A DNA stretch of 64,000 nucleotides, taken from positions 49,094-113,093 of the forward strand of contig JAHBZL010000015.1 in the NCBI GenBank assembly GCA_019635485.1. Direction: 5' to 3'. Below the pieces are notes generated by a model. The model made no database searches, was not told the origin of the DNA, and saw only the letters and a list, made by a program, of their open reading frames with translations. Shown piece after piece: positions 9,041 through 16,735 of the stretch. This DNA is from Piscinibacter sp. (GTDB lineage Bacteria > Pseudomonadota > Gammaproteobacteria > Burkholderiales > Burkholderiaceae_C). Each line of letters begins with the position of its first letter. Position 1 is the stretch's first letter. A program made the translations under genes and the position numbers.

Positions 9041-9523
9041 TCAGGCCGTGACCGCCTTGCCGGCCTGCCAGCGCGCCAGCTCGGCGCGCGCGGCGCGGCT
9101 GTCCAGCGCCGCGTCGGCGCCGGCGCTCGGCGCGCACAGCTCGATCACGTAGCCGTTCGGGTCGCGCAGGTAGATCGAGCGGATGAAGCCGTGGTCGGAG
9201 ATGCCGCGCACCTCGATGCCGGCCTGCTGCGCCAGCTGCTTCATCGGCAGCAGCGCGGCCTCGTCGACGGCCAGCGCGATGTGCAGGTCGAAGTCGTGCT
9301 GGGCGCGGAACTCGAACGGCATGTCCGGCGCCTCGAAGAAGGCCAGGAAGCTGCCGTCGCCGAGGCGGAAGAAGGTGTGCAGCACGGACGTCGGCCGGCC
9401 GGTCTTGGTCTCGTGGAGGGTCAGCGCGCCGGCCAGCGGCAGGCCGAGGAAATCCTCGTAGAAGCGGCGCGTCTCCTCGGAGTCGCGGCAGCGGTAGGCG
9501 TTGTGGTGCAGGCCGTGGATCAT
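9041..9523 (-). CDS. VOC-family dioxygenase/glyoxalase-like protein
   Basis: A 160-residue protein with the two-module vicinal-oxygen-chelate fold. The N-terminal module begins GLHHNAYRCRDSEETRRFYEDFLGLPL, with the metal-ligand His at position 6 or 7. The second contains FDLHIALAV with a ligand His, and the final ligand is Glu in RDPNGYVIELCAP. The H/H/E arrangement fits extradiol dioxygenases, glyoxalase I and fosfomycin-resistance relatives. It precedes a glutathione transferase gene on the same strand by 13 bases, so both may be transcribed together, GST first. The reaction is not predictable from this. Confidence 0.85.
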   Translation of the reverse strand: MIHGLHHNAYRCRDSEETRRFYEDFLGLPLAGALTLHETKTGRPTSVLHTFFRLGDGSFLAFFEAPDMPFEFRAQHDFDLHIALAVDEAALLPMKQLAQQAGIEVRGISDHGFIRSIYLRDPNGYVIELCAPSAGADAALDSRAARAELARWQAGKAVTA

Positions 9524-9536
9524 GGTGGGTTCCGGT

Positions 9537-10214
9537 TCAGAAGTTGGCGAACGCCTGCGTGCGCCGCGGAGCGACGATCAGCGCGTCGAAGGCGCGGTTC
9601 ACGTCGTTCCAGCACGGCAGCGCGTGCATGCGGGCCAGCCAGCGGGAGATGTTGCGCCAATGCGCGTAGTCGATGCGCACCGCGGCGCCGAGCGTCAGCA
9701 GCGCGGCACCGAAGTAGTCGGCCAGCGTGATGGCATCGCCGCAGACGAAATCGTTGTGCGGGCCGATCAGCGCCTCGTCGAGGATGCCGAGCCAGCGCCG
9801 GGCGCGTTCGCGGGCCCAGTCCAGCGTGTGCTGCTGGGCCGCCGCATCGCCGCGGTGGTGGTGCGGGAACAGCTGCGGGTAGACGAAGCCGTAGCCGAAG
9901 TCGCGCACGAAGCCGGTGTTGAACCAGTCGAGCCGCTCGTTGACGCGCGCGCGCAGCCGCAGGTCGACCGGGTAGGCCGCGTTGCCGTGGCGTTCGGCCA
10001 GGTACTTCAGGATCGCGCTGGTCTCGGTCAGACGGAAGCTGCCGTCCTCCAGCACCGGCACCTGGCAGCTCGGGTTCAGTTCGGCGAAGGGCAGCTGCAG
10101 GTGCTCGCCGGCGAACAGGTCGACGTGCAGCAGGTCCAGCGCGATGCGCTGGTCGGCCGCGTACAGCAGGATCGCGCGGCTGGTGGTGGAGACCGGGTGG
10201 TGGTGGAGCTTCAT
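9537..10214 (-). CDS. Glutathione S-transferase family protein
   Basis: A 225-residue cytoplasmic protein. The N-terminal thioredoxin-like domain begins MKLHHHPVSTTSRAI; the Ser/Thr residues at 9-12 are in the place of the catalytic hydroxyl of theta/zeta-like GSTs. NPSCQVPVLEDG holds the cis-proline, and LTETSAILKYLAERHG is the glutathione-binding Ser site. The C-terminal all-helical domain ends with a typical WLARMHALPCW segment. It should conjugate or reduce electrophiles using glutathione. The start is the ATG directly before the first beta strand. An 18-bp inverted repeat lies 9 bases before the start codon. Confidence 0.9.
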   Translation of the reverse strand: MKLHHHPVSTTSRAILLYAADQRIALDLLHVDLFAGEHLQLPFAELNPSCQVPVLEDGSFRLTETSAILKYLAERHGNAAYPVDLRLRARVNERLDWFNTGFVRDFGYGFVYPQLFPHHHRGDAAAQQHTLDWARERARRWLGILDEALIGPHNDFVCGDAITLADYFGAALLTLGAAVRIDYAHWRNISRWLARMHALPCWNDVNRAFDALIVAPRRTQAFANF

Positions 10215-10223
10215 CGGGGTTCT

Positions 10224-10241
10224 CACGTTGTTCGGAACGTG
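10224..10241. promoter_or_regulatory. Inverted repeat CACGTT-N6-AACGTG before the GST gene
   Basis: A perfect 6+6+6 inverted repeat sits in the 128-bp gap upstream of the GST gene, 9 bases from its start codon. The place and symmetry fit a repressor operator. No regulator gene in the window is an obvious partner. Confidence 0.4.
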
Positions 10242-10342
10242 CCCGGACTCTAGGCAGCGGCCGCCCGCTGCACATGCCCCGAAGGAGCCACGGCGGCCGC
10301 GCATGGCGGGCCATGGTGCGGACATGGCGCGGACATGGACCC

Positions 10343-10945
10343 TCAGCGCCGGCACTGCTCGCGCAGTGCCGCGGCGGCGAGAAAAGGCAGCGACAGCACG
10401 CCCATGCCGGCGCCGAGGTACTCGCCCTTCAGGCAGTCGCCCTGCGCGCCCCGGGCGATGCCGGCGCCGAGCCGATCCGCCGGCGATGCGTCGGCCGGCC
10501 CGACACGCCCGGCCTGGGCGGCGAGGCCCGGCCGCCGTGCGCTGTCGCGGATGGCGCGGGCGGTGAGCTCGGAGTCGAGGCGCGGCGGAAGGGCGGGCGC
10601 GGCGGAGGCGGGGAGGGCGGCCGCCTCCGCGACCCGGGGTGTTGGCGTCGGCTCCGTCGCCTGCGGCGTGGACAAGGGGGGGCGGCTAGGCGCGGCGTTC
10701 ACCCGGGTGGGACGCGGCGCGGCGACGCGTGTGTCGGGCGGGGCCGGTCGCGTCGCCGCAGAAACCGGAGGAGTCGTCGGCGCCGCCCGCACCCACGGCA
10801 GCAGCCGAACGGCGACCGCCGGGGCGGCCGGGCCGGTGCGCGGCGGCGGCCCCGCCGCGAGCCACAGCCACAGCGCCGCCGCGTGCAGCAGCAGCACGGC
10901 AGCCAGCACGGCCGCGCGCCCTCGCTTGCCGCGCCAGGGCTTCAT
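10343..10945 (-). CDS. Membrane-anchored Pro/Ala-rich protein of unknown function
   Basis: A 200-residue protein. A basic N-terminus (KPWRGKRGR) is followed by one hydrophobic helix (about 11-31), a long Pro/Ala/Thr-rich region (about 33-130), and a small C-terminal module with two cysteines (GDCLKGEYLGAGMGVLSLPFLAAAALREQCRR). The architecture of one inner-membrane anchor plus a periplasmic Pro-rich spacer is TonB-like, but the C-terminal module is not a TonB domain. Proteins with this Cys-containing tail recur in Burkholderiales and are annotated as hypothetical. It sits 12 bases downstream of the HTH/DUF2975 pair on the same strand and may be in that transcript. No function can be given. 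Confidence 0.7.
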   Translation of the reverse strand: MKPWRGKRGRAAVLAAVLLLHAAALWLWLAAGPPPRTGPAAPAVAVRLLPWVRAAPTTPPVSAATRPAPPDTRVAAPRPTRVNAAPSRPPLSTPQATEPTPTPRVAEAAALPASAAPALPPRLDSELTARAIRDSARRPGLAAQAGRVGPADASPADRLGAGIARGAQGDCLKGEYLGAGMGVLSLPFLAAAALREQCRR

Positions 10946-10957
10946 CGTGTCGGACGT

Positions 10958-11179
10958 TCAGCCGGGGGCTTCGCCGGGCCGGAACTCGAGCAGGTCGCCG
11001 GGCTGGCATTCGAGCGCCGCGCAGATGCGCGCCAGCGTGTCGAAGCGCACGCCGCGCACCTTGCCGGACTTCAGCAGCGAGATGTTCTGCTCGGTGATGC
11101 CGACCTGCTCGGCGAGTTCGCGCGAGCGCATCTTGCGGCGCGCCAGCATCACGTCCAGGTTGACGACGATGTGGCCCAT
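10958..11179 (-). CDS. Cro/CI-type HTH regulator (YozG-like)
   Basis: A 73-residue protein that is essentially one XRE-family helix-turn-helix: DVMLARRKMRSRELAEQVGITEQNISLLKSGKVRGVRFDTLARICAALECQPGDLLEF. Such minimal regulators are typically encoded next to a DUF2975 membrane protein, and that is the case here. The ATG overlaps the TGA of the upstream DUF2975 gene (ATGA), so the two are translationally coupled. In characterised relatives the pair is autoregulated; the AT-rich palindrome at 11764-11782 is a candidate site. Confidence 0.88.
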   Translation of the reverse strand: MGHIVVNLDVMLARRKMRSRELAEQVGITEQNISLLKSGKVRGVRFDTLARICAALECQPGDLLEFRPGEAPG

Positions 11180-11757
11180 CAGACGAAGCCCTGGTGGTCC
11201 TCGGCCACGCGCACGGCCTCGGCCATCACGGTGGCGATCGCGATCAGCACCGCGGCCAGCAGCACCGCCATGTAGTCGTTCCACGACAGGCTGAGGGCCA
11301 GCATGCGTCGGCCCGGCGGGTTGCCCATTGTCAGCAGCACCGAGGCCGCGGCCCGCACCAGCGGCGCCAGCAGCGCCGAGCCGAGCAGCGCCCACGCGAA
11401 GCGCCGCAGCCGGGCCAGCGCCGGCCGGCCGAACACCCGGCCGCGCGCGTACTCGCCGAACAGCCGCCACAGCTGCCAGAGCGCATAGAGGCCGAGCGCC
11501 ACCGGCGCCACGCTGAGCAGGGCGCCGAGCAGCTGCACCTGTGTGTCGACGGTGGTCTCGCGCACGCCGGCCAGCTGCGGCGCGAGTTCGCGCACCGCCT
11601 CCGGCGAGGTCCAGAACCAGACCGGCACGGCCAGCAGCACGGCGGCGCCGAACAGGCACAGCGCGCGCACGAGCCGCACGGTGCGGCGCAGCGCCGGGGG
11701 CAGTTCGAGCGGGGTCACGGCATCGTCCACGGGTGGCTCCGGTTGTCTGTCATGCAT
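11179..11757 (-). CDS. DUF2975 membrane protein
   Basis: A 192-residue integral membrane protein with about four hydrophobic segments (near 33-50, 73-93, 115-135 and 162-182). The central LWRLFGEYARGRVFGRPALARLRRFAWALL segment fits DUF2975, whose members sit beside YozG-type HTH proteins and may modulate them; the mechanism is not known. Of the possible starts, the ATG giving MHDRQPEPP is preferred because it leaves a 70-bp AT-rich divergent promoter region to tas. Longer in-frame starts would run through that promoter into the tas coding sequence. Confidence 0.82.
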   Translation of the reverse strand: MHDRQPEPPVDDAVTPLELPPALRRTVRLVRALCLFGAAVLLAVPVWFWTSPEAVRELAPQLAGVRETTVDTQVQLLGALLSVAPVALGLYALWQLWRLFGEYARGRVFGRPALARLRRFAWALLGSALLAPLVRAAASVLLTMGNPPGRRMLALSLSWNDYMAVLLAAVLIAIATVMAEAVRVAEDHQGFV

Positions 11758-11763
11758 TGAAAG

Positions 11764-11782
11764 TTTATCGTAAAACAATAAG
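11764..11782. promoter_or_regulatory. AT-rich imperfect palindrome in the DUF2975/tas gap
   Basis: The gap contains TTTAT...ATAAG (TTAT-N9-ATAA) in a markedly AT-rich patch within a very GC-rich genome. The location between divergent genes suggests a promoter and possible operator for the small HTH protein. This is inferred from composition and symmetry. Confidence 0.35.
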
Positions 11783-11827
11783 AAACTGGAGGCGAGATCG
11801 CGGAAACCTTGTCCGTACACTCGCGGC

Positions 11828-12895
11828 ATGACCACCTTCACTCCCGTTCCCCTGGGCCGCAGCGAGCTGCGTGTCACCCCGATCTGCCTCGGCACCATGA
11901 CCTTCGGCGAGCAGGTCGGCGAGGCGCAGGCGCATGCGATCCTGGACCACGCCGTCGCGCGCGGCGTCACCTTCATCGACACCGCCGAGATGTACTCGGT
12001 GCCGGCGCGCCGCGAGACCTACGGTGCCACCGAGCGCATCCTGGGCAACTGGTTCGCCGCCCGGCCCGGGATGCGCCAGAAGGTCGTGCTGGCCAGCAAG
12101 GTGGCCGGGCCGTCGCGTGCCATGGACTGGGTGCGCAACGGCAGCGCGGACCTGACGCGCGCCGAGATCGTGGCCTCCTGCGACGCGAGCCTGCAGCGGC
12201 TGCGCACCGACGTGATCGACCTCTACCAGATCCACTGGCCGGCGCGCAACGTGCCGACCTTCGGCGCGATCTACTTCGACCCGGCCAAGGAGCGCGCCTA
12301 TGCGTCGATCCACGAGCAGCTCGAGGGCCTGGCGGACCTCGTCAAGGCCGGCAAGGTGCGTGCGATCGGGCTCTCCAACGAATCCGCCTGGGGCGTGGCC
12401 GAGTTCGTGCGCGTGGCCGAGCAGCACGGCCTGCCGCGCATCGCGAGCGTGCAGAACCCGTACGCGCTGACCAGCCGCGCGCTCGACAACGGCCTGGACG
12501 AGGTGATGTACCGCCTCGGCGTCGGGCTGCTCGCGTACTCGCCGCTGGCCTTCGGCGCGCTGACCGGCAAGTACGACGAGATCGGCCTGGACGGCGACCG
12601 GCAGCCTGGCCGGCTGGCGCTGTTCGATTCGATGAAGAAACAGCGCTGGGGCCGCCCCGAGGCGATCGCCGCGGCGCGGCTGTACAACGCGCTCGCGCGC
12701 CGCCACGGCCTGCAGCCCGCGCAGCTCGCGCTGGCGTTCTGCTACCGCAGCTGGCGTGTCGCGAGCACGATCATCGGCGTGACCTCGCGCGAGCAGCTCG
12801 ACCAGGACCTCGACGCCTGGGGCACGACGCTGTCGCCCGAGCTGCTGGTAGAGATCGACGCGATCCGCTGGACGCACCGCGACCCGGCGCAGTAG
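11828..12895 (+). CDS. tas: NADP(H)-dependent aldo-keto reductase, Tas family
   Basis: A 355-residue TIM-barrel oxidoreductase. The aldo-keto reductase tetrad is visible: Asp51 and Tyr56 (IDTAEMY), Lys91 (LASKVAGPSR) and His136 (YQIHWPARN). The opening PICLGTMTFGEQVGEAQAHAILDHAVARG closely follows E. coli Tas, as do the IQ/VQNPYAL block and the C-terminal nucleotide site GVTSREQLDQDL. Tas-type enzymes reduce aldehydes and ketones with NADPH; the physiological substrate is unclear. Length matches the family (about 346 residues). It is transcribed divergently from the DUF2975/HTH pair. Confidence 0.92.
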   Translation: MTTFTPVPLGRSELRVTPICLGTMTFGEQVGEAQAHAILDHAVARGVTFIDTAEMYSVPARRETYGATERILGNWFAARPGMRQKVVLASKVAGPSRAMDWVRNGSADLTRAEIVASCDASLQRLRTDVIDLYQIHWPARNVPTFGAIYFDPAKERAYASIHEQLEGLADLVKAGKVRAIGLSNESAWGVAEFVRVAEQHGLPRIASVQNPYALTSRALDNGLDEVMYRLGVGLLAYSPLAFGALTGKYDEIGLDGDRQPGRLALFDSMKKQRWGRPEAIAAARLYNALARRHGLQPAQLALAFCYRSWRVASTIIGVTSREQLDQDLDAWGTTLSPELLVEIDAIRWTHRDPAQ

Positions 12896-12914
12896 CGGCC
12901 CGCGCGGACGCCGC

Positions 12915-13955
12915 TCACACGAACTCGAGCCACTCGCCGTGCGGGTGCGCCCGCGCGAGCGTGCGGGTCGCGCCGCCCGGCCAGAGGGTCAGGCGCAGTT
13001 CGGCCGGCTCTCCGCTGGCATGGAACTCCATGCTCAGCCAGGCGAGCGGCGCCGACGTGGAGGCCTGGGCGCCGGCCGCGGCGAGCGCGGCCTCGATGCG
13101 TGCGCGCGTCGCGGCGGGCAGGTACTGCCAAACGACCGAGTGCACCAGCACCGTCGCGACACCTGTGCGCGGCTGGCACTCGCGCTCGACCCAGTCGGCC
13201 GCGTCGCCGGCATCGAGCGTGAAGGGGTGGCGGCGCGCCAGTTCGAGCGCGCCGTCCAGCCGTGCGGCGCGGGCGGCCTGGTCGGGCCACACGTAGGCGC
13301 GCAGCCGCAGCGCCGCCTGCGGGTCGTGCAGGTCGATCGGCGCGAGGTCGTTGCCGCGCCGGTCGGCGACCGCGATGGCGGCGGGCAGCGCCGGCGCCGG
13401 GCCGCGCCAGTCCGACACCAGCTGCACCGGGCTGGCCGGGTCGCCCCAGCGGGCCGCGCCGAGCCGGTAACCGAAGTGGTCCCACAGCAGGTTCAGCCCT
13501 GCACTGGCGCCGATCTCGCGCAGCGCGAGCGGCAGGCCGGTCTGCTGCGCGACCGCCGCGTAGCCGGCCAGCAGCACGGCGCTGCGCAGCACCTCGTTGG
13601 TCTGCGGAGCGCGCGCCAGGTAGTCTCGCAGGTGGGCGCCTTCATCGCCGAGCACCCGGCCGAGCAGCGGGCCCAGCTGGGCCGCGTCGAACGCCGGCGC
13701 CGCGGGCGGGTAGAGCGCTGCCAGCGCCGGCGGACGCCCGGCCAGCGCAAGCGCGTGCAGCGCGCCGGCCAGGCGCAGCGGGACGAGATCGGCCCGCGCA
13801 TCGCCGGGCCAGGCCGGCAGCAGCGTGCGCGTCGGGCCGCTGGCACGCCAGTCGTCCAGCAGCCAGCGCAGCAGCGCCGCCATGAACGGCGAGCCGAGGC
13901 GCTCGCACCAGCCGATCTGTTCCTCGAAGGCGAGCACCAGCGGATCCGGATCCAT
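12915..13955 (-). CDS. DUF2332 family protein
   Basis: A 346-residue soluble protein. It has the features I associate with DUF2332: an N-terminal helical part with SPFMAALLRWLLDDW, then TNEVLRSAVLLAGYAAVAQQTGLPLALREIGASAGLNLLWDHFGYR, DLAPIDLHDPQAALRLRAYVWPDQAARAARLDGAL and a C-terminal LAWLSMEF block. The EIGASAGLNL motif resembles the SAM-binding glycine loop of methyltransferases, so a methyltransferase-like fold is likely. No substrate or pathway is known. It is convergent with tas, 19 bases apart, and divergent from ybaK. Confidence 0.8.
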   Translation of the reverse strand: MDPDPLVLAFEEQIGWCERLGSPFMAALLRWLLDDWRASGPTRTLLPAWPGDARADLVPLRLAGALHALALAGRPPALAALYPPAAPAFDAAQLGPLLGRVLGDEGAHLRDYLARAPQTNEVLRSAVLLAGYAAVAQQTGLPLALREIGASAGLNLLWDHFGYRLGAARWGDPASPVQLVSDWRGPAPALPAAIAVADRRGNDLAPIDLHDPQAALRLRAYVWPDQAARAARLDGALELARRHPFTLDAGDAADWVERECQPRTGVATVLVHSVVWQYLPAATRARIEAALAAAGAQASTSAPLAWLSMEFHASGEPAELRLTLWPGGATRTLARAHPHGEWLEFV

Positions 13956-13987
13956 CCCGGCATTGGAGCATGGCTACCATGCGCGCC

Positions 13988-14482
13988 ATGGCGAAGAAGG
14001 ACAAGCACGTCAGCGAGACCCCGGCCACCGCCTGGCTGCGCGAGCACCGCGTGGAATTCACCGAGCATGTATACGACTACGTCGAGCACGGCGGCACCGA
14101 GGAATCGGCGCGCCAGCTGGGGATCGACGAGCACGCGGTGGTCAAGACGCTGGTGATGCAGGACGCCCGCGCCGAGCCGCTGATCGTGCTGATGCACGGC
14201 GACCGGCAGGTCAGCACGAAGAACCTGGCGCGCGCGATCGGCGCGAAGTCGGTCGAGCCCTGCAAACCCGAGGTCGCGCAGCGCCACAGCGGCTACCAGG
14301 TCGGCGGGACCTCGCCGTTCGGCACGCGCAAGGCGATGCCGGTGTACGTCGAGGCGTCGGTGCTGGCGCTGCCGAAGATCCACATCAACGGCGGCCGGCG
14401 CGGCTACCTGATCGGCCTCGAACCGCGCGTGCTGACCGAGCTGCTCGGGGCGCGGCCGGTCGAGTGCGCGCTGGACGCGTGA
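13988..14482 (+). CDS. ybaK: Cys-tRNA(Pro)/Cys-tRNA(Cys) deacylase YbaK
   Basis: A 164-residue YbaK/EbsC-type editing protein that hydrolyses mischarged aminoacyl-tRNA, mainly Cys-tRNA(Pro). Key features are the VVKTLVMQ strand, the conserved Lys in TKNLARAIGAKSVEPCKPEVAQRHSGYQVGGTSPFGTRK, and the HINGGRRGYLIGL C-terminal strand; the GGTSPFG loop is diagnostic. I prefer the ATG giving MAKKDKHVSETPAT; another in-frame ATG lies 18 bases upstream. It ends 37 bases before the FMN riboswitch. Confidence 0.92.
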   Translation: MAKKDKHVSETPATAWLREHRVEFTEHVYDYVEHGGTEESARQLGIDEHAVVKTLVMQDARAEPLIVLMHGDRQVSTKNLARAIGAKSVEPCKPEVAQRHSGYQVGGTSPFGTRKAMPVYVEASVLALPKIHINGGRRGYLIGLEPRVLTELLGARPVECALDA

Positions 14483-14518
14483 TCAGGCCCTAGACTGTCG
14501 GCGCCGGCCCGCGGGCCG

Positions 14519-14680
14519 GCAGCGTTCTCAGGGCGGGGTGGAAGTCCCCACCGGCGGTATCCGTGGCGCGACCACGGGAGCCCGCGAGCGCTCGCCGCGG
14601 CCTCTGCTCGCGGCGAGGTCAGCAGACCTGGTGAGAGGCCAGGGCCGACGGTCACAGTCCGGATGAAAGAGAGCGCGTTG
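14519..14680 (+). ncRNA. FMN riboswitch (RFN element)
   Basis: The sequence carries the conserved blocks of the flavin mononucleotide aptamer in order: GCGTTCTCAGGGCGGGGTG, GGAAGTCCCCACCGGCGGTAT, a GC-rich variable stem with GAGCCCGCGAGCG, GTCAGCAGACCTGGTGAGA, GCCAGGGCCGACGGTCACAG, and the closing GTCCGGATGAAAGAGAGC. It turns down downstream riboflavin genes when FMN is abundant. About 85 bases separate it from the ATG of ribH, which is the normal arrangement. Here the controlled gene is truncated, so the riboswitch may be a relic. Confidence 0.97.
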
Positions 14681-14764
14681 CCCGTGCGCCGTGTCGGTCC
14701 GTCCGCCGCGGCGCGCGGCTGCGTGCGCCCTGATTCTGGTCTTCACCTGTCCAAGAGGTTCACC

Positions 14765-15055
14765 ATGAATCAGATCCTTGCCAACGACCCCCACGGTGCC
14801 GCCATCGCGATCATCTCGTCGATGTGGCACGCCGACCTCGTGGCCCGCGCCCGCGCGGCCTGCGTCGACGAACTGCAGCGCCGCGGCTGGCCGCCCGACC
14901 GGCTGCAGGCGCACGAGGTGCCCGGGGCCTTCGAGATCCCGCTGCTCGCGCAGACGCTCGTGCGGCGCGGCGGCATCGCGGCCGTGGTCGCCTGCGCGCT
15001 GGTCGTCGACGGCGGCATCTACCGGCACGACTTCGTCGCCGGCGCCGTGATTGAC
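14765..15055 (+). pseudogene. ribH: Truncated 6,7-dimethyl-8-ribityllumazine synthase
   Basis: The first about 97 codons encode the N-terminal two thirds of a RibH2-type lumazine synthase: an AIAIISSMWHADLV start, VPGAFEIPLLAQTL substrate-binding loop and ALVVDGGIYRHDFVAGAVID. In an intact gene the next residues would form the second half of the active site with a catalytic His and the oligomer-forming helices, giving about 150-160 residues. Here the frame instead runs into the antisense of another gene after the GAC codon at 15053-15055 and stops only at 15250 in unrelated sequence. It should not make a working enzyme. The FMN riboswitch upstream is intact. A deletion or an assembly join are the two explanations. 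Confidence 0.85.
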
Positions 15056-15343
15056 CGTATAAGTCCTGTCGCGCCGGTAGATGCCAGCCTTCAGCCCGGC
15101 GCCGCGCAGGTCGGCGACCAGGGACTCCGCGGCAGCGCGCGGCGCCGCCACGCGCAGTTCGCGCAGCACGTAGTCGCCGCGCATCACCGGCGGCGGGTCG
15201 TATTCGCCGCCGGCGCCGCTGCGCCAGATCGGCGCCAGCACGGCCGATAGGAGGATGGCCGCGGCCAGCCCTACCCGGATCGTGCGGCGCTCGCGCCATG
15301 GCGAGGCCGGGCGGGAGGGGGCCGGTTCGCGCAGTGGAGCCAT
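15056..15343 (-). pseudogene. 3'-truncated membrane-anchored protein fragment
   Basis: On the minus strand an ATG at 15343 starts a coding-like segment of about 96 residues: a basic N-terminus, one hydrophobic helix (VGLAAAILLSAVLAPIW), then a soluble part ending in AAESLVADLRGAGLKAGIYRRDRTYTV. The frame then continues into the reverse complement of ribH, where the composition is no longer protein-like. The gene therefore lost its 3' end at the same point at which ribH lost its own. The soluble part looks like the start of a small alpha/beta repeat domain such as SPOR, but I do not recognise it securely. Confidence 0.6.
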
Positions 15344-15840
15344 CGGCGCCTTCCTCTGTCAGTCCGGGCAAGGCCGGATCAGCGGCGAAACTTGCGCCGA
15401 ACCTGCGGCAGGATCTCGGCCGCGGCATGCAACGTGCTCGCGCGGAATCGCGCGATGTCGTCCAGGCTCCAATCCTCACGCTCAGAACTTGCCCGGCTTC
15501 GGGTCCGGGCACCGTAAAGGCCTCCAGCGTGGCGGCGATCTCGGCCGCATGCGACTCGTCGTCCGCACTCACCGAACGACTCTTTCGATCCGGGGCGCCC
15601 AGCCAGTTCGTGAGGCTCCCGGCGGGCCCCAAGAGCCCCCACGAGGCGCCGTTCCTTTGACCAGAACCATCTCCAAGCGGCGCACGTAGTCAATCGGGCA
15701 TTCTTATGGCTGTTCATCCGGATCGGGCTGTTGAGTGGACTGGGGGTTTGGCGATTTCCAGTCTCTCAAAACCTCTCCGGGTGAACACCCGCAACAACCT
15801 ATTGAAGCTTCACTCCTACCCCGAACCAAAGGAACGACAC
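15344..15840. other. Degenerate region with short coding remnants
   Basis: No intact gene was found in these 497 bases. On the minus strand two coding-like pieces lie in different frames: one beginning with a GTG near 15572 (SADDESHAAEIAATLEAF) and one ending at a TGA at 15379-15381 (DWSLDDIARFRASTLHAAA). They look like parts of one or two small genes broken by frameshift. I do not recognise the family. The right end (about 15700-15840) is less GC-rich and may hold the promoter of the small gene at 15841. Confidence 0.4.
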
Positions 15841-16002
15841 ATGAAGAGCTTCGACCTGAAGTCCGCCCTGCTGCGGGCATTCGTGTCCTGCGCCCTGATG
15901 CAGGCCGCCCTGCCGGCGTCTGCCGACCCCACCGACCCGGTGGTGTCGATCATCTCGCCGGGGCTGGGCACCCTGGGGTGGTGGCTGCTGCTGTTCAGCT
16001 GA
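15841..16002 (+). CDS. Small secreted or membrane peptide, 53 aa
   Basis: A 53-residue product with a typical signal peptide (basic MKSFDLKSALLR, hydrophobic core, cleavage likely after PASA) and a mature part of about 25 residues that ends in a second hydrophobic stretch, LGTLGWWLLLFS. An AAAGGA ribosome site lies about 9 bases before the ATG, and the upstream region is relatively AT-rich, both supporting expression. I know no family. It lies between two decayed genes, so it could also be a leftover of a larger locus. It ends exactly where the convergent TPR pseudogene ends. Confidence 0.4.
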   Translation: MKSFDLKSALLRAFVSCALMQAALPASADPTDPVVSIISPGLGTLGWWLLLFS

Positions 16003-16735
16003 TCAGGAAAGGCCACGCAAGCCGTCGTCGGCCAGCAGTGTCCGGTTGACGGCATGGCGCTGCGCAAAGGATGCCCGGTGCTCCGCCGGGACCTGCCCCA
16101 AGCGCGGCCTCCACCCAGCACCGGGCCGCGTGCGGGCACGCGGCCCGGCGTCCCCGGCACGCGCGAAGGCCTGCGCCAGCGTTAGCCAGGTCTGCGGCGG
16201 GTAGCACTTGGCGCTCATGCCGGTCGCGGCATGCGGCTGCAGGTCGGTGGCGAGCTCGAGCGCCTGCGCGGTGGCGGCCTCCCCGTCCAGGTCCAGCCAG
16301 CGCACCAGCTCGCGCCACTGCAGCGAACGCGCGGGGCCGTGCAGGCCGAGCTCCAGACATTCGCGGCGCACACGCCGCAGGCGGTCCACCACCTCGGCCG
16401 CCTCGCCCTGGTACGACCATTCGAACCAGGCCGACTGGACCAGCGGCACGTCGTGGTGATCCGCGGCCAGCCGGCCGAGCGCCGCCAGGTGGCGGCGCGA
16501 CGGCAGGCCGTCCTGCTCCGCCGCGCGAGCCCGCACCAGCTCGGGCACTGCATGCCCAGCACGATGCCCACCGGCAGCTTGTCGACCAGCGCGCGCGGCA
16601 TCGGTCCGGCCGAGCGTCAAGCAGAGCTGCGCCAGCGCCACGCGCGCCTTGGCCTGCGCCGCCGGCGCGGCCTGCGCACCGGCCGACGAGACGGCCTCCT
16701 GCAGCGCCGGCAGGGCCTCGTCGATGATCGAGTCC
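16003..16735 (-). pseudogene. C-terminal remnant of a TPR/BTAD-type regulator, frameshifted
   Basis: The minus-strand frame encodes helical repeat sequence (RVALAQLCLTLGRTDAARA, SAWFEWSYQGEAAEVVDRLRRVRRECLELGL, QTWLTLAQAFARAGDA) and ends VPAEHRASFAQRHAVNRTLL. That ending resembles the C-terminus of large AAA/TPR (BTAD) transcriptional activators. Within about 16545-16590 the continuous frame has poor third-position GC, while the neighbouring frame reads LVDKLPVGIVLGMQC with G/C at every third base, indicating two compensating frameshifts. A similar disturbance appears near 16085-16140. The N-terminal part is missing: the coding signal stops at about 16735, where caspase sequence begins on the other strand. 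Confidence 0.65.
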
